DNA of 64,000 bases, from positions 111,000,465 to 111,064,464 of the forward strand of contig NC_053392.1 in the NCBI RefSeq assembly GCF_905171765.1, given 5' to 3'. The stretch's first letter is position 1; the number at the start of each line of letters is the position of its first letter. Positions 46,178 to 58,472 of the stretch are shown here, one piece after another. Source of the stretch: Bufo bufo. Its lineage: Eukaryota; Chordata; Amphibia; Anura; Bufonidae. The notes beneath the pieces are model-generated. The model was not told where the DNA came from. It saw only the letters and a program-made list of their open reading frames with translations, and did no database searches. The translations under genes were made by a program, and so were the position numbers.

Positions 46178-49100
46178 TCAAATCTTCCAACCGCCCCATA
46201 TCTTAGTCCACTTCTCATCCGCATCTCTCTGCCTGTACAGAATTTGCTCGTAGTTTTTTACCTTATTCACTAGGTTTATCCATGCATTTAATTCTGGAGT
46301 GCGCCGAGCAAACCAGGTCCGACTAACCAAAATTCTAGCTAGCAGCAGTATCCTGCCTAAGAGGATCTTTTGATACTTATGGCTACTTATTGTGGAAAAC
46401 GCATTAAGCAGGAACACTTGTGGTTCGAAAGGTATTCGTATTTTAAGTTTATAAATTAAGAAGTTGTTAATGCTATTCCAGTATTTTATAAGTTCTGAGC
46501 AGGTCCAGATCATATGGAGATAGTCCGCACCTGAGGTGTCACATCTAGGGCACTTGGATGTATCTCTTAGCCCACATTTATTCAGCCATGTAGGGGTGAC
46601 ATATAGTCTATGGCAGATATTGAAATGTACTAGAACATGATTAAAGTTCTGGGATAGTGAACCTAAATTCGCAAAGATATTCCCCCATCCTTCTAATTGT
46701 ATGTTCGGACAGTCCAACTCCCAGGCTCTTTGTCCTGGTGACTGTGTGTCACAAAACCGTGCTTTAAGTAATAATTTATATATATTTGAAATCCTCATTC
46801 TAGAAGGTCTCCTCCCTATCCAATCATTCAAAAAGGATGAACTATCTATATCCAACACCAGTTTATCGTCCAGACTAAATAATGCTGAACGCAGTTGAAA
46901 GTACCTAAACCATGAAAGGTTTTCTACGTTATATGATAACTCTGTAAATGACTTAATCTCTCTATCCTTAATTACTTATTGCCAAAATGTGTCCGCTGCA
47001 ATACCATCTAACATCTGTAGGTGTACATTATGCCAAAGAGGCGTGAATGTGAATGAACCCTTTACCTTCAACCATGTTCTAGTAGTAGCCCACACTTTCA
47101 GAAGTAATTTTATAATCTCTCTATAACCCCGCTCTTGGCTACTCAGTAGCCCGGATTCCAAAAGGATTCCTTCCTAGAAGTGCACTATTTTTGGATTCAT
47201 AGCACATCAATAGCTAGGCAGCAATAAAATACCCTTTAAGATAGGGGAGGTTCAAACCCCCACACTCCAGTGGTTTATATAGATATTCCAGTTTTATTCG
47301 AACTCGTTTTCTTCCCCACACTAAATCATTAATTATTCTCTCCATGAGTTTAAAATATTTGTCTTCTATCCAGGTAGGTGTATTCCTGAGCACATACAGA
47401 AATCATCATCCGCATATAAAGAGATACGGTCTTGCGCTCCTAGTGTTCCAAATCCTTTAACCTGATCATCCTGCCTAATGGCCAAAGCTAGGGGCTCAAT
47501 GTAAATATCAAATAACAATGAGGATAATGGGCAGCCCTGCTGCGTACCTCTATTTAAGTCAAAACTAGTTATCAGGATCCCATTAAGACTCAGTTTTGCC
47601 GTAGGGGATCTATACATTAGTTTAAGGATATTTATACATTTTTCCCCAAAGCCCATCCTTGTCAGAACCCTCCAGAGGAAGCGCCACTCCACCCTGTCAA
47701 AGGCCTTAGAGGCATCCAGTGACAGGATGGAGCGGGTGGTCCCCCCAGGGGCCTGTATATTGGCAAAGAGCCAATGCAGATTATGATGCGTACCCTTGTT
47801 TTGAATAAAGCCATTCTGATCTGGATGGACAATGGAGGAAATAACCCTGGAAAGCCTTGTGGCCAAAATCCTTGCTAGGAGCTTTACATCTGCATTAAGC
47901 AGTGAGATCGGTCTATATGATTCCAGATCTGCAGGATCCTTGCCTTTTTTTGGAATTAAATGTTATTACGGCTTCCATCATTGAATCTGGCAATTTCCCA
48001 TCCTCCACCGATTCAGCAAAGACCCCAACAGTCTAGGGAGAATAAACTCCTTGTATTTACTATTGAATTCGTATGGGAGTCCATCTGAACCGGGGGTAGA
48101 ATTGGACGAACTTAATTGAATTGCCCCCTCTAGTTCCTGAATCGAAAACTCTACCTCAAGTGCTTTCTTTTGAGCCACAGTAATAGTTGGAAAAACAATG
48201 CCATCAAGATAAGAATCCATCATTTCATCTGTAATCTTGGATTCAGCTTTATAAAGATCTAAGAAGTAGTTCACAAAAACTTTCTCTACAGGACCCTGTC
48301 CACTAACGATCCTACCATTGCCAGTCGGACATTATCTATATATTTTTTGGATTCTTGACTTGAGATCACTCTGGATAGAAGTTTACCAGGTCGCCCTGAC
48401 TCTGTAAAAATTTTTTGCCCTTTAAAAAATAAACTTTATTGGGCCTTGTCCAGCAAGAATTTAGAGTATGCTTGTGTGGTCTTTTGCATATTTTCCCTAT
48501 TCTCCTCTGTCTTATTTGTATAGAAGGATTGTGTCGCTAAGGATGCTAGTTCTTCTAGGTTTTTCTGTTTTTTCCCATACTCCTTTCTAAGGTTCGCGAT
48601 ATTGCTGACCATCATTCCCCTCATATAGGCCTTAAAAGTGTCCCATACCACCTGGATTTTTGCTGAGCCATAGTTGTTATCCCAAAATCGGTTAATTTCA
48701 TTTTGAATTATTTCATGTCTCTTTATTACTGATAACCAATAAGGGTTTAATCTGAATGGGGGTCTCTGTATGTATCTCTCCTGAGTCAGACAAAGTTCAA
48801 GGAGTAACGGCAAATGGTCCGAGAGTGACCTTGTTTTGTACTTCATTCGCTTTACCAGTCTCACATATTTTCTATTTATCAAGGCAAGGTCTATTCTGGA
48901 CATAGATTTACCTGCTTTACTAATGCATGAAAAGGCCCTTTTTCCCCTGTCCTAGGTATCCCCAGACATCTTCGAACCCAGCCTCAGAGCAAAACCGTGC
49001 CAAGGGGGACCCCTGAACAGGATTATCTCCCTTGACACTCGTAGAAACCCTATCCAATACAGGATTGATAACACAATTAAAATCACCAATAATCAATGTT

Positions 49101-49500
49101 GGACACTCTGGCCATTTATCCATGAATGATAGCAAAGAGTTGAGGACTGAAAAGGAGAATGGCGGTGGAATATAAACAAAGGCCAAAATGCATATCTTCC
49201 CCATCAACCTGCAGTATAGGAAGATAAATCTCCACTGCTGGTCGACGGAGGATTCCTCGCACACGAAACAATCATTCTATGTATAAAAACAGTGACACCC
49301 CTGGAGTAACTGGAAAAAGTAGAATGATACGTGTGCGCAGCCCATCCCCTGCCGACCACCCTGGAGGTCTCCCCAGTAAGATGCGTTTCCAACAAACATA
49401 CTATTGCTGGGAGATGGATCCGTGTCAGATCAAAAACCGCTTGTCTCTTTCCTCTATCCCCCAGACCACGTACGTTCCAAGCAAGAATTCTAATAGACAT
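46178..49500 (-). pseudogene. LINE ORF2 (endonuclease and reverse transcriptase), multiple frameshifts
   Basis: Blocks in order on the minus strand: endonuclease WNVRGLGDRGKR and LLETHL (49500-49204); IIGDFNCVIN (49264-48920); SRIDLAL and SDHLPL (48903-48436); SSNSTPGSDGLPYEF (48274-47978); reverse transcriptase DQNGF, LDASKAFDRVEW, GTQQGCPLSSLLF and YADD (47866-47366); then a probable deletion, since sequence related to the C-terminal half follows immediately (about 47380-47215). Last come ERGYREIIK (47161-46976) and a CPRC-x7-H-x4-C motif (46858-46178). At least five frame breaks. The YADD catalytic site and the endonuclease DFN site are still readable. Assignment to the L1/Tx1 group is from overall block order. 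Confidence 0.87.
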
Positions 49501-49778
49501 TATAAGAAGCGGTTAGGTGGGGTAGAAGAAAGAGAAAAAGAAAGAAAAATAAATAAAGATGAGAAAAAAATAAATTAAAAAAAAGGGACGCATCACAGCC
49601 CAAACCCCACCCCCCGTACAAATAATCCACCACATATTGTAGCGGGTCTCTCTCCTATGACCATTCCTCCCACACTCCCCCCTACTCGGCACCTCCCAAC
49701 TAAATAATGGAAAAAATATTGAGGGTATAAAAAACCCTCTAGTAATTATTGTTCCCCGCAAATCCTAGAACAATTGGG

Positions 49779-50767
49779 TCACATATCATTTCGTTCAAGC
49801 CAATCAACGGCTTTGTCAGGAGTATCAAAAAATAGGATTGTGTCCTTAAAAATAATCCGAAGTTTTGCTGGGAACATAAGGGAGTATTTGATATCCCTTT
49901 CTCTTAGCTTTTTTTTTACCATCATAAATGAGCGTCTCTTTTCTTGAATGTCTTTTGAAAAATCAGGAAAAAAGGCCAATCTATTTCCGTTATATATACA
50001 ACTGGTGAGCATTCCCTCGCCCCTTCTCAATAGCATATCTCTGTCCCTAGTAGCCAATAATTTAACAAGAAATGTCCGGGGTTGTCTCCCAGGGATTGGT
50101 TTGCCACCTGGGACCCGATGAGCTCTTTCTATCATAAATAGTGGAAAAAACGGATCCCTCCCAAAGTTCTCAAGGATTAACGTCTGTATAAATTGAGTAG
50201 GATTCTTATCTTCGGCGCCCTCTGGAACCCCCAGGATTCTCACGTTGTATCTTCGCGATCTATCTTCAAGATCCACCACCTTTCTCTTCAGAAAATTTAA
50301 TTCTATCTTCAGAGTGGAGATTTTAGAATTCGTTTTTTGGGATTCATTCTGTATAAGAGCCATGGAGCTCTCCACATTGTTGACTCTGTCTCGGATTTTT
50401 GACATATCGTCTCTAATCAATCCCACGTCAACTTGGATGGACCCGAGCTGGGTTGTAATGCCCTGTATTAAATCCCCGTTCTGTTTTACCGCCAGCAATA
50501 TTTCTTTTAGCGGAGAGGTATTGACACTAGGGATATCTTCTCCCTCCAATCCCTCTTCCTCTTGAGAGTGTCCAGGGACTTTCTGTGCCTCTGTCTCCGT
50601 CACCTCAAAATTATAATTTTTTTGGGGCGCCAATGTCCTTTTGTCCCCCCCTCGTATTCACCCTTGGAGACCTCAGGAATTGATATATTTTTTGTCTCTT
50701 CAAAGGTTTTGGTATCCGGTTTCTGACCGGAGAGGTCTGCCGAGCGCCTACTAGTTTTTGGAGCTAT
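49779..50767 (-). pseudogene. LINE ORF1 (RNA-binding chaperone), start lost
   Basis: The open frame (50633-49779) encodes a typical L1 ORF1 protein: a coiled coil with many Leu/Ile heptads (about residues 40-125 of this frame), an RRM-like region with DRSRRYNVRILGVPE, an ERAHRVPG segment, and a basic C-terminal domain around FPDFSKDIQEKRR. Upstream codons in another phase (to 50765, where ATA stands at the expected ATG) look like the true N-terminus, separated by a frameshift in the C6 run at about 50646. In L1-type elements this protein coats the RNA as a trimer. Confidence 0.85.
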
Positions 50768-50781
50768 TTCCCGTTCCTATT

Positions 50782-51060
50782 TCCTTTTTCTTTTTTTTTT
50801 TCTTTTTTTTTTCTCTTTTTTTTAACTGTTCGTTTATTTATTTATTTCTTCTTTTTTTTTTCTCCTTTTCTTCCTCCCTTCTTTTCTTATTTTCTCTTTT
50901 TTTCTTTCTCTTTCTACCTATCTCCTCTTTCCCCTTTACTTTATGTTTTACTTTTTGTTCCTCTCCCCCCCTTTTTTTTTTCCCTTTTCCCTTTTTTGTA
51001 TGTTTTGTTCCTTTTGTATTTGTATATGTGTTACATTTTATATTTGTATTCACCTCCTCG
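50782..51060. repeat. T-rich low-complexity tract
   Basis: Almost pure pyrimidine on the plus strand, purine on the LINE sense strand. The long frames on both strands are low-complexity artefacts. It may be the LINE 5' leader. Confidence 0.7.
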
Positions 51061-51080
51061 TTCTCTCCTACAAACAAAAC

Positions 51081-51468
51081 ACATACAATATAGGATAAAT
51101 ATGCTCTAGTAAACTTCCATTAACTATACTACCATTATTTTTGGTTAGCTTTGTTAATAGTTAGTATAGGAGGGAAAAAGGACATGGGGGAGCCATGTCC
51201 TTTTTGCTGATGTTGTGCTTTATCCTAATGAGAAAGATTTCATAATAAGGATTTGGAGAAGGGGCAGAGGAATAGCAGAGCAGGGAGAGGCTGGTGCTGT
51301 TACTAGGGGGTCATACCATGGGGGAGTAATAAAGCCCACCATAATGCCCCCCCAGTAGAAATAATTCTCCTTATAATGTGACAGTGCAAAAATACCCCCT
51401 TGTAATGCCTCCAGTTGAGCTAATGTCCCCATAGTGCCCCCATAATGTCCCAGTATAAAATACCCCTA
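51081..51468. other. Unassigned stretch with one small hairpin
   Basis: AGGACATGG/CCATGTCCT (51179-51202) forms a short palindrome. No gene is seen. Confidence 0.45.
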
Positions 51469-53571
51469 CAGTAGGTGTTTGTGATATTGTGCTTTTAGCA
51501 CGACAGCGTCGCGCTGATACTCGGCGACATGGTGCCGAGATCTCGCACTCACTGGAATAGTGACAGCACATCCCAGCAAGCGCGTCATAGAAGCGACGGG
51601 AGATCCGACTTGGATTCCCGCCAATTCTACACGTGTGCGGCGTTTGTTATGAATCCTGAGGGGGAAGTCCCCGCCGGATTTTAAATAAAAATCCGGCATG
51701 GGTCCCCACCTCAGGAGCATACCGGGCCCTTAGGTCTGTTATGGGTTGTAAGGAGAGCCCCCCCTACGCCGAAAAAAACGGCGTAGGGGGTCCCCCTACA
51801 ATCCATACCAGACCCGTATCCAAAGCACGCTACCCGGCCAGCCAGGAAGGGAGTGGGGACGAGCGAGCGCCCCCCCCCCCTCCTGAGCCGTACCAGGCTG
51901 CATGCCCTCAACATGGGGGGGTTGGGTGCTCTGGGGCAGGGGGCGCACTGCGGCCCCCCCACCTCAGAGCACCCTGTCCCCATGTTGATGAGGACAGGGC
52001 CCCTTCCCGACAACCCTGGCTGTTGGTTGTCGGGGTATGCGGGCGGGAGGCTTATCGGAATCTGGGAGCCCCCTTTAATAAGGGGGCCCCCAGATACCGG
52101 CCCCCCACCCTAAGTGAATGAGTATGGGGTACATCGTACCCCTACCCATTCACCTGCAAGAAAAGTGGTAAAAACACAAATAAACCACACAGTGTATTAA
52201 AATATTTTATTTTTCTGCTCCGGAGGCCGCCCCCTGTCTTCTTTATTAGCTCTTTTACCAGGGGGGGCTCTTCTTCTTCCGCTATCCCGACGGGTCTTCT
52301 CCGATATCCGGGGGGGTCTTCTCAACTCTCCGGGGTTCTCCTTCTGTCTTCGCCGTTCTCCGTTGTTGACTCGGCGCACCCCGGTCCTTCGTCTCGCGAG
52401 ATCTCGGATTTTAAATAAAAATTTAGCGAGCCGAAGAACCGGGGTGCGCCGAGTCAACAACGGAGAGCGGCGAAGACAGAAGGAGAACCCCGGTTCTTCG
52501 TCTCGCTAAATTTTTATTTAAAATCCGAGATCTTGCGAGACGAAGAACCAGGGTGCGCCGAGTCAACAACGGAGAGCGGCGAAGACAGAAGGAGAACCCC
52601 GGTTCTTCGTCTCGCTAAATTTTTATTTAAAATCCGAGATCTCGCGAGACGAAGAACCGGGGTGCGCCGAGTCAACAACAGAGAGCGGCGAAGACAGAAG
52701 GAGAACCCCGGAGAGTTGAGAAGACCCCCCGGATAGCGGAGAAGACCCGTCGGGATAGCGGAAGAAGAAGAGCCCCCCCTGGTAAAAGAGCTAATAAAGA
52801 AGACAGGGGGCGGCCTCCGGAGCAGAAAAATAAAATATTTTAATACACTGTGTGGTTTATTTGTGTTTTTACCACTTTTCTTGCAGGTGAATGGGTAGGG
52901 GTACGATGTACCCCATACTTATTCACTTAGGGTGGGGGGCCGGTATCTGGGGGCCCCCTTATTAAAGGGGGCTCCCAGATTCCGATAAGCCTCCCGCCCG
53001 CATACCCCGACAACCAACGGCCAGGGTTGTCGGGAAGGGGCCCTGTCCTCATCAACATGGGGACAGGGTGCTCTGAGGTGGGGGGGCCGCAGTGCGCCCC
53101 CTGCCCCAGAGCACCCAACCCCCCCATGTTGAGGGCATGCAGCCTGGTACGGCTCAGGAGGGGGGGGGCGCTCGCTCGTCCCCACTCCCTTCCTGGCTGG
53201 CCGGGTAGCGTGCTTTGGATACGGGTCTGGTATGGATTGTAGAGGGACCCCCTATGCCGTTTTTTTCGGCGTAGGGGGGGCTCTCCTTACAACCCATAAC
53301 AGACCTAAGGGCCCGGTATGCTCCTGAGGGGGGGACCCATGCCGGATTTTTATTTAAAATCCGGCGGGGACTTCCCCCTCAGAATTCATAACAAACGCCG
53401 CACACGTGTAGAATTGGCGGGAATCCAAGTCGGATCTCCCGTCGCTTCTATGACGGCTCTGTCTCCATCGCGGCAAGCCAGCTCGGCGCTGGCTCCCGCG
53501 ATGGGGCTCGTAGGTGCTCAATCTCGCCGAGAAAGAGAGCGAGATTGACACAAAATCGGGTTCACCTACTG
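51469..53571. mobile_element. Large foldback element with TA duplication (2103 bp)
   Basis: The terminal repeats CAGTAGGTG and CACCTACTG are flanked by TA (51467-51468, 53572-53573). After less similar outer segments the arms 51583-52440 and about 52600-53455 are near-exact reverse complements over some 850 bp. They include the paired blocks at 51620-51780 and 53270-53420. The centre holds a 109-bp tandem repeat. Frames such as 51741-52121 and 53185-52919 are the same arm read twice, and I do not consider them genes. The ends suggest a Tc1/mariner-type element, but no transposase is present. Confidence 0.82.
52433..52735. repeat. 109-bp tandem repeat at foldback centre
   Basis: Units start GAAGAACCNGGGTGCGCCGAG at 52433, 52542 and 52651; the third is partial. 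Each unit carries TTTTTATTTAAAATCCGAGATC between AGCGAG-like and CGAGACG-like motifs, so each can also fold on itself. Confidence 0.9.
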
Positions 53572-53577
53572 TATATA

Positions 53578-54226
53578 TGTCACGACCGCTATCCCAGCAG
53601 CAGTCGTGTCACACCAGACGGAGGGCAAGGGGGACCCTTATCTACGGATGGGAAATAGAATGGCCACCCCTGACTAACCCTAAGCTGGCACCTGTCTGCC
53701 CTGATACCCTAGACGGGGTGTGAACCCGTGCGGCGAGCAGGATGCCTAAACCCTCAGTCGCTCTAACAAGACTGGACTGGGGAAAGGCCGATGGGTGCGC
53801 TAGTCACCATCACTCACGTCTAGGAAAACAACAGGGGAAGACAGCAACAAACAAACAACAGCAGAGATAGACTTATCCAGTCACGAGCAGAGAAGTCGAT
53901 CCCAAACACGACAGTCCACGCCGGACAAGAGCTCCACAGCAACACCATCAAACGATCTCCTTCCAAGGTCAGAGTAGCACTGGAAGTAAGGACTATATCT
54001 GGCAATGACTGCAAGTGAAACTGAAACTAATATAGTAGCTGGGAGTGGCAGACAGGACTCACCTGAGAAGCATGCCTACAAACTCCCAGTCAGGACAAAA
54101 AGGTTCACAAGGCAAAACCCAGATGACATACCCTGAACCACGGAGCAAACTCACAAGCTATCGCGAGTAGCAAGTCGCTGCGACCTTCTCCTCCCAGACC
54201 TGTCTGGATCAGTCACAGTCGTGACA
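53578..54226 (-). repeat. Chromovirus 3' LTR (649 bp)
   Basis: Bounded by TGTCACGAC and GTCGTGACA, with the polypurine tract at its inner (right) edge. It lies at the 3' side of a minus-strand pol gene whose last codons run into it. The matching 5' LTR is absent. Confidence 0.82.
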
Positions 54227-57200
54227 GTACCCCCCTTTCTACGAGGGGCCCCGGACCCTCAAGACCAGGCCTCTCCGGATGGGAGCTATGAAAAGCCCGA
54301 ATGAGTCTGTCCGCTTTTATCTCTGATGCTGGAACCCACATTCTCTCTTCGGAACCATAACCTTTCCAGTGCACTAGGTACTGAAGAGAGAGGCGAACAT
54401 ATCGTGAATCAACAATCTTTTCTACCTGAAACTCAAGACTGCCATCAACAACCACCGGTGGAGGCGGTAGTGGCAATGGTTCAGGAGGTTCTACATATCT
54501 CTTAAGCAGAGATCTGTGGAAGACATTATGGATCCTTAGAGTCTGAGGTAGCTCCAGACGAAAAGACACCGGGTTAATGATCTTAATTACCCTATAAGGA
54601 CCAATAAATCTCGTACCTAATTTCCACGAGGGAACCTTCAACTTGATATTTCTGGTAGACAACCACACCAAGTCATTCACCCCAAGGTCCGGACCTTCAG
54701 AGCGCTTCCTATCAGCCGCACGTTTGTATCTACCACCAATTCTCTTCAAACTTTCTTGCACACTCTGCCACACTGAAGAAAGTGAAGACGCAAATCGTTC
54801 CTCCTCGGGAATCCCAGACGGCCCCCCCTCACTAAACGTACAAAACTGAGGATGGAAACCATACGCACCAAAAAATGGTGACTTATCGGTGGATTCTTGA
54901 CGACGATTATTAATGGCAAACTCGGCTAACGGTAAATAAGGATGACCATTCCTCCTGATTTTCGGAAACAAAGCATCTCAAATATGTCTCTAGGTTTTGA
55001 TTGGTACGTTCAGTCTGACCGTTGGACTGCGGATGGAAAAATGAAGAAAACGACAGATGAACCCCTAAACGAGAACAAAAAGCTTTCCAAAATTTAGAAA
55101 CGAATTGGGTACCACGATCGGAAACAATATCGGAAGGGACCCCGTGAAGCTTCACGATGTGGTCAATAAAAACCTAAGCCAGTGTGTTAGCATTAGGCAA
55201 TGCGGCAAGAGCAATAAAGTGCACCATTTTACTGAATCTGTCAACAACTACAAGAATAACAGTCTTCCCCGCTGATACTGGTAGATCCGTAATGAAATCC
55301 ATTGACAGGTGCGTCCAAGGCCTGTTGGGTATGGCCAGAGGTAAAAGACGCCCTGCCGGACGAGTATGATCTACCTTAGAACGAGCACAGGTAGCACATG
55401 CAGACACAAAATTCAACACCTCCTGGCGCCATTTAGGCCACCAGAACCGACGAGACACTAACTCAGAGGTTGCCCTACTATCTGGGTGTCCTGCCAGTGT
55501 GGAGTTATGGTGTTCTTTTAGTATCTCCAGGCGTAAATTTTCTGGCACAAACAGTTTACCCGAGGGGCAGGAGGCCGGGGCGTCCCCCTGAGCTTCAAAC
55601 ACCCTCCAAACCTGAGTGTAATGCAGAGACCACCACCCCCTTTTGCAAAATGGGCTCTGGTACCTCAACATCACCCCCTCCAGGAAAACTTCGAGACAAT
55701 GCATCCGCCTTAGTATTTTTTGCCCCCGGGCGATAGGTTATTACAAAATTAAACCTAGTAAAAAATAACGACCACCGAGCCTGTCTAGGGGTGAGACGTT
55801 TAGCAGACTCCAGATATAATAAGTTTTTGTGATCAGTAATCACCGTGACGGGATGAACCGCCCCCTCCAAAAAATGACGCCACTCCTCAAAAGCCAACTT
55901 AATAGCCAAAAGTTCCCTGTTGCCAATATCATAGTTCCTTTCTGCAGTAGACAATTTCTTCGAAAAGAAAGCACACGGACGCCATTCACCAGGGGACGGG
56001 CCCTGAGATAGTACCGCTCCCACCCCCACCTCTGATGCGTCAACCTCTACAATAAAAGGAAGCGAGACATCTGGCTGTACGAGAATAGGGGCCGAGGTGA
56101 ATCTCTCCTTCAGAGATGCAAAGGCAGTTTTGGCTGCATGTGACCATTTGGAAAAATCGGATCCTTTTCGGGTCATGTCCGTCAGTGGTTGGACCACCAC
56201 GGAATAGTTCTTTATAAACTTTCTATAAAAATTGGCAAACCCCAGGAAGCATTGCAATGCTTTCAGGTTCTCAGGCAGATCCCAGTCTATAATCGCCCGG
56301 ACTTTCTCTGGATCCATGCGGAAACCTGAATCTGACAACACATACCCCAGAAATGGCAGTTCTTTTACGGCGAACACACATTTTTCTAACTTAGCAAACA
56401 ATTTGTTGGCCCTTAATATCTACAGCACTTGTCTCACATGGATCTTATGAGTATCCAGATCCGGGGAGTAGACCAGGATGTCATCAAGATATATCACAAC
56501 AAATCTCCCGATAAGGTGACTAAAAATATCGTTGACAAAATGTTGGAATACCGCAGGCGCATTAGTAAGACCAAATGGCATGACCAGATTTTCATAATGC
56601 CCTTCCGGAGTATTAAAAGCCGTCTTCCACTCATCCCCCTCTTTGATGCGAACCAGGTTATAGGCTCCTCTGAGATCCATTTTGGAGAACCATTTAGCAC
56701 CAGCAACCTGATTAAAGAGGTCGGGAATGAGAGGAAGAGGATAGGGATCTCGGATAGTTATCCGGTTTAATTCCCGGAAATCCAGGCAAGGACATAGGCC
56801 CCCATCTTTCTTTTTAACGAAAAAGAACCCTGCAGCCACAGGTGAAGAAGAGGGTCTGATGTGTCCCTTAGCCAAACTCTCCAAAATATAATCTTTCATA
56901 GCGTTCCTCTCCGGGCCGGAAAGATTGTATAACCGGGTTTTAGGTAGTTTTGCCCCAGGTAATAGATTAATCGGGCAATCATATGGACGATGAGGTGGTA
57001 ACCCCTGACAACCCTTCTCAGAGAACCCATCCATAAAATCTGACAGAAAGGCAGGTAAAGATGTTACAGAGAGTGTAGAGCACCTACTACTCAAGCAGTT
57101 GTCCTTACAATGTTCACTCCACTCCACAATCTCCCCGGCCTGCCAATCCACCACTGGATTGTGAGTCACCAGCCAGGGAAGCCCAATACCATAGGAGCGG

Positions 57201-57520
57201 AAGACCGTCCAGGACATAACAAGAGATATGCTCTTTATGGAGGTCCCCTACCTGCAGATGGATATTATGGATGATCTGAGTTAACTCTCTCTGAGTAAGA
57301 GGGGAGGAGTCGATGGCAAAAACAGGAATAGTTCTGCATACCGGTTCTGGAGTAAAACCCAGAGCCTGAGCAAACCGTGAATTCACCAAGTTGACCCCCG
57401 CCCCACTGTCCAAAAAGACGGAACAGATCCAGTTTTATTGCCCGCCTCAACGGTAGCGGACAACAAATACTGAGACATGCGTATGGAGGAAACGAATACG
57501 CCCAGACTGTTCTCCTCCGC
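54213..57520 (-). pseudogene. Chromovirus pol (protease, RT, RNase H, integrase, chromodomain)
   Basis: Domains in order on the minus strand: protease with DSGAG (57413-57114); reverse transcriptase (57217-56420) with [31 protein letters not shown] and YLDD; RNase H (56401-55595) with [16 protein letters not shown] and TDHKNL; integrase zinc region HH-C-C and core DFITDLP (55704-55174); DRGTQFVS with HPQSNGQTERTNQ (55155-54910); then a C-terminal chromodomain with QYLVHWKGYG (54971-54213). In-frame TAG codons stand at 56418-56420 and 55172-55174. Frameshifts lie near 57430, 57200, 55650 and 54960. The chromodomain places it among Ty3/Gypsy chromoviruses, where it directs integration to chromatin. 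Confidence 0.92.
54227..54242 (-). other. Chromovirus polypurine tract
   Basis: On the minus strand AGAAAGGGGGGTAC lies immediately before the LTR start TGTCACGAC, the expected plus-strand primer site. Confidence 0.8.
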
Positions 57521-57534
57521 ACAATCTGGGGACT

Positions 57535-58380
57535 CTAGTTTTCCGGCGGCTCCTTTTTTTGTGCTCTCTTGGGTTCTGAGGGACAAACCTTTACAAAATG
57601 ACCCCTCCCCCCACAACGAAAACAAACCTCTGACCTACGGCGGAACTTAGGAGGATTCACCCGTCTAGTGGCGCCCCCTATTTGCATTGGTTCGACTGGA
57701 CCATAACAGACCGATCCCTGCCCTATAGAGGCCTCCGTAAAATTTAATAGTCTCTCCCTGAGTCGTCTGTCGATTCTTATGGACAGAGACATAGCAGCCT
57801 CAAGAGACCCAGGGACCTCGTATACCACCAGCGCGTATTTTAATTTTTCAGACAACCCCTGGCAGAACTGACTCCTAAGGGCCGAGTCGTTCCATAACGT
57901 ATCAGTAGCCCACCTACGGAATTCGGAACAATATAGTTCAGCAGACCGGTTCTCTTGCCGAAGTCTACGTAGCTTAGACTCAGCCAGAGAGACCCTGTCC
58001 GGGTGATCATATACGAGACTCAGGGCTTCAAAAAACTCCTCCACTGATCGTAAGGCCGGAGAGTCTGATGGTAGGGAGAAAGCCCAAGCCTGCGGATCTC
58101 CTTGCAGGAGAGAAAATACAATGCCCACCCGTTGTTCCTCACCACCGGAGGATCTAGGGCGTAACCTGAAGAACAATTTGCAAGCTTCTCTGAAGGGTAC
58201 AAATTGGTCTCTCCCTCCTGAGAACCTATCAGGTAAAGCCACTTTTGGCTCAGGAGTACCTTGGTTTCCCGTAGCAACGGTGGAACCCAAGGATTGCTGC
58301 TGCAGCACTGTTGCTTTTAATCCTGCCACTTCAAGGGATAACCCCTGTAATTGTTTCGCCAAAACCGAAACCGGATCCAT
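57535..58380 (-). CDS. Chromovirus gag-like protein, intact frame
   Basis: The frame begins at ATG 58380 (MDPVSVLAKQLQGL) and runs about 281 codons. The N-terminal part has a coiled-coil-like heptad stretch. The middle matches the retrotransposon gag capsid family (FREACKLFF, GDPQAWAF, EFRRWATDTLWN). The C-terminus has one CCHC knuckle, CFRCGGRGHFVKVC, and a Lys/Arg-rich end. It is the only undamaged frame of this element, so it could still be translated, but the missing 5' LTR removes the normal promoter. Confidence 0.85.
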   Translation of the reverse strand: MDPVSVLAKQLQGLSLEVAGLKATVLQQQSLGSTVATGNQGTPEPKVALPDRFSGGRDQFVPFREACKLFFRLRPRSSGGEEQRVGIVFSLLQGDPQAWAFSLPSDSPALRSVEEFFEALSLVYDHPDRVSLAESKLRRLRQENRSAELYCSEFRRWATDTLWNDSALRSQFCQGLSEKLKYALVVYEVPGSLEAAMSLSIRIDRRLRERLLNFTEASIGQGSVCYGPVEPMQIGGATRRVNPPKFRRRSEVCFRCGGRGHFVKVCPSEPKRAQKKEPPEN

Positions 58381-58418
58381 AGTGGAACAGACAAAATACA
58401 AAGCAAAACAGCAAGCAG

Positions 58419-58465
58419 AAAAAAAAAAAAAAAAGAAATGTCACTTTTTTTTTTTTTTTTTTTTT
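58419..58465. other. A16 and T21 homopolymers at element boundary
   Basis: A run of 16 A (58419-58434) and a run of 21 T (58445-58465) frame GAAATGTCAC where the chromovirus leader and 5' LTR should be. They mark a deletion or rearrangement, or possibly an assembly patch. Confidence 0.6.
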
Positions 58466-58472
58466 AAAAGGC

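Larger units (their letters stand above)
45875..50767 (-). mobile_element. L1/Tx1-like LINE, near full length, broken
   Basis: On the minus strand the order is ORF1 (coiled coil plus RNA-binding), a purine-rich inter-ORF stretch, ORF2 (endonuclease, reverse transcriptase, Cys-rich C-terminus), a low-complexity 3' region and an A-rich tail with AATAAA near 45901. It may extend to about 51080 through a purine-rich 5' leader. I did not find a convincing target-site duplication. Confidence 0.85.

Noticed and set aside
46012..49600. A 13-bp inverted match (CTGTGATGCGTCC) between the LINE 3' region and the inter-ORF region
   Set aside because: A match this short is expected by chance at a modest rate in 5 kb, and the flanks are merely low complexity.
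50758..51093. 111-codon Phe/Leu-rich frame and its Lys/Glu-rich antisense
   Set aside because: Produced by a pyrimidine tract; low complexity, not a protein.
51741..52121. 126-codon frame and its mirror at 53185-52919
   Set aside because: Both are the same foldback arm read from each side; composition is G/C-run driven and no domain is visible.
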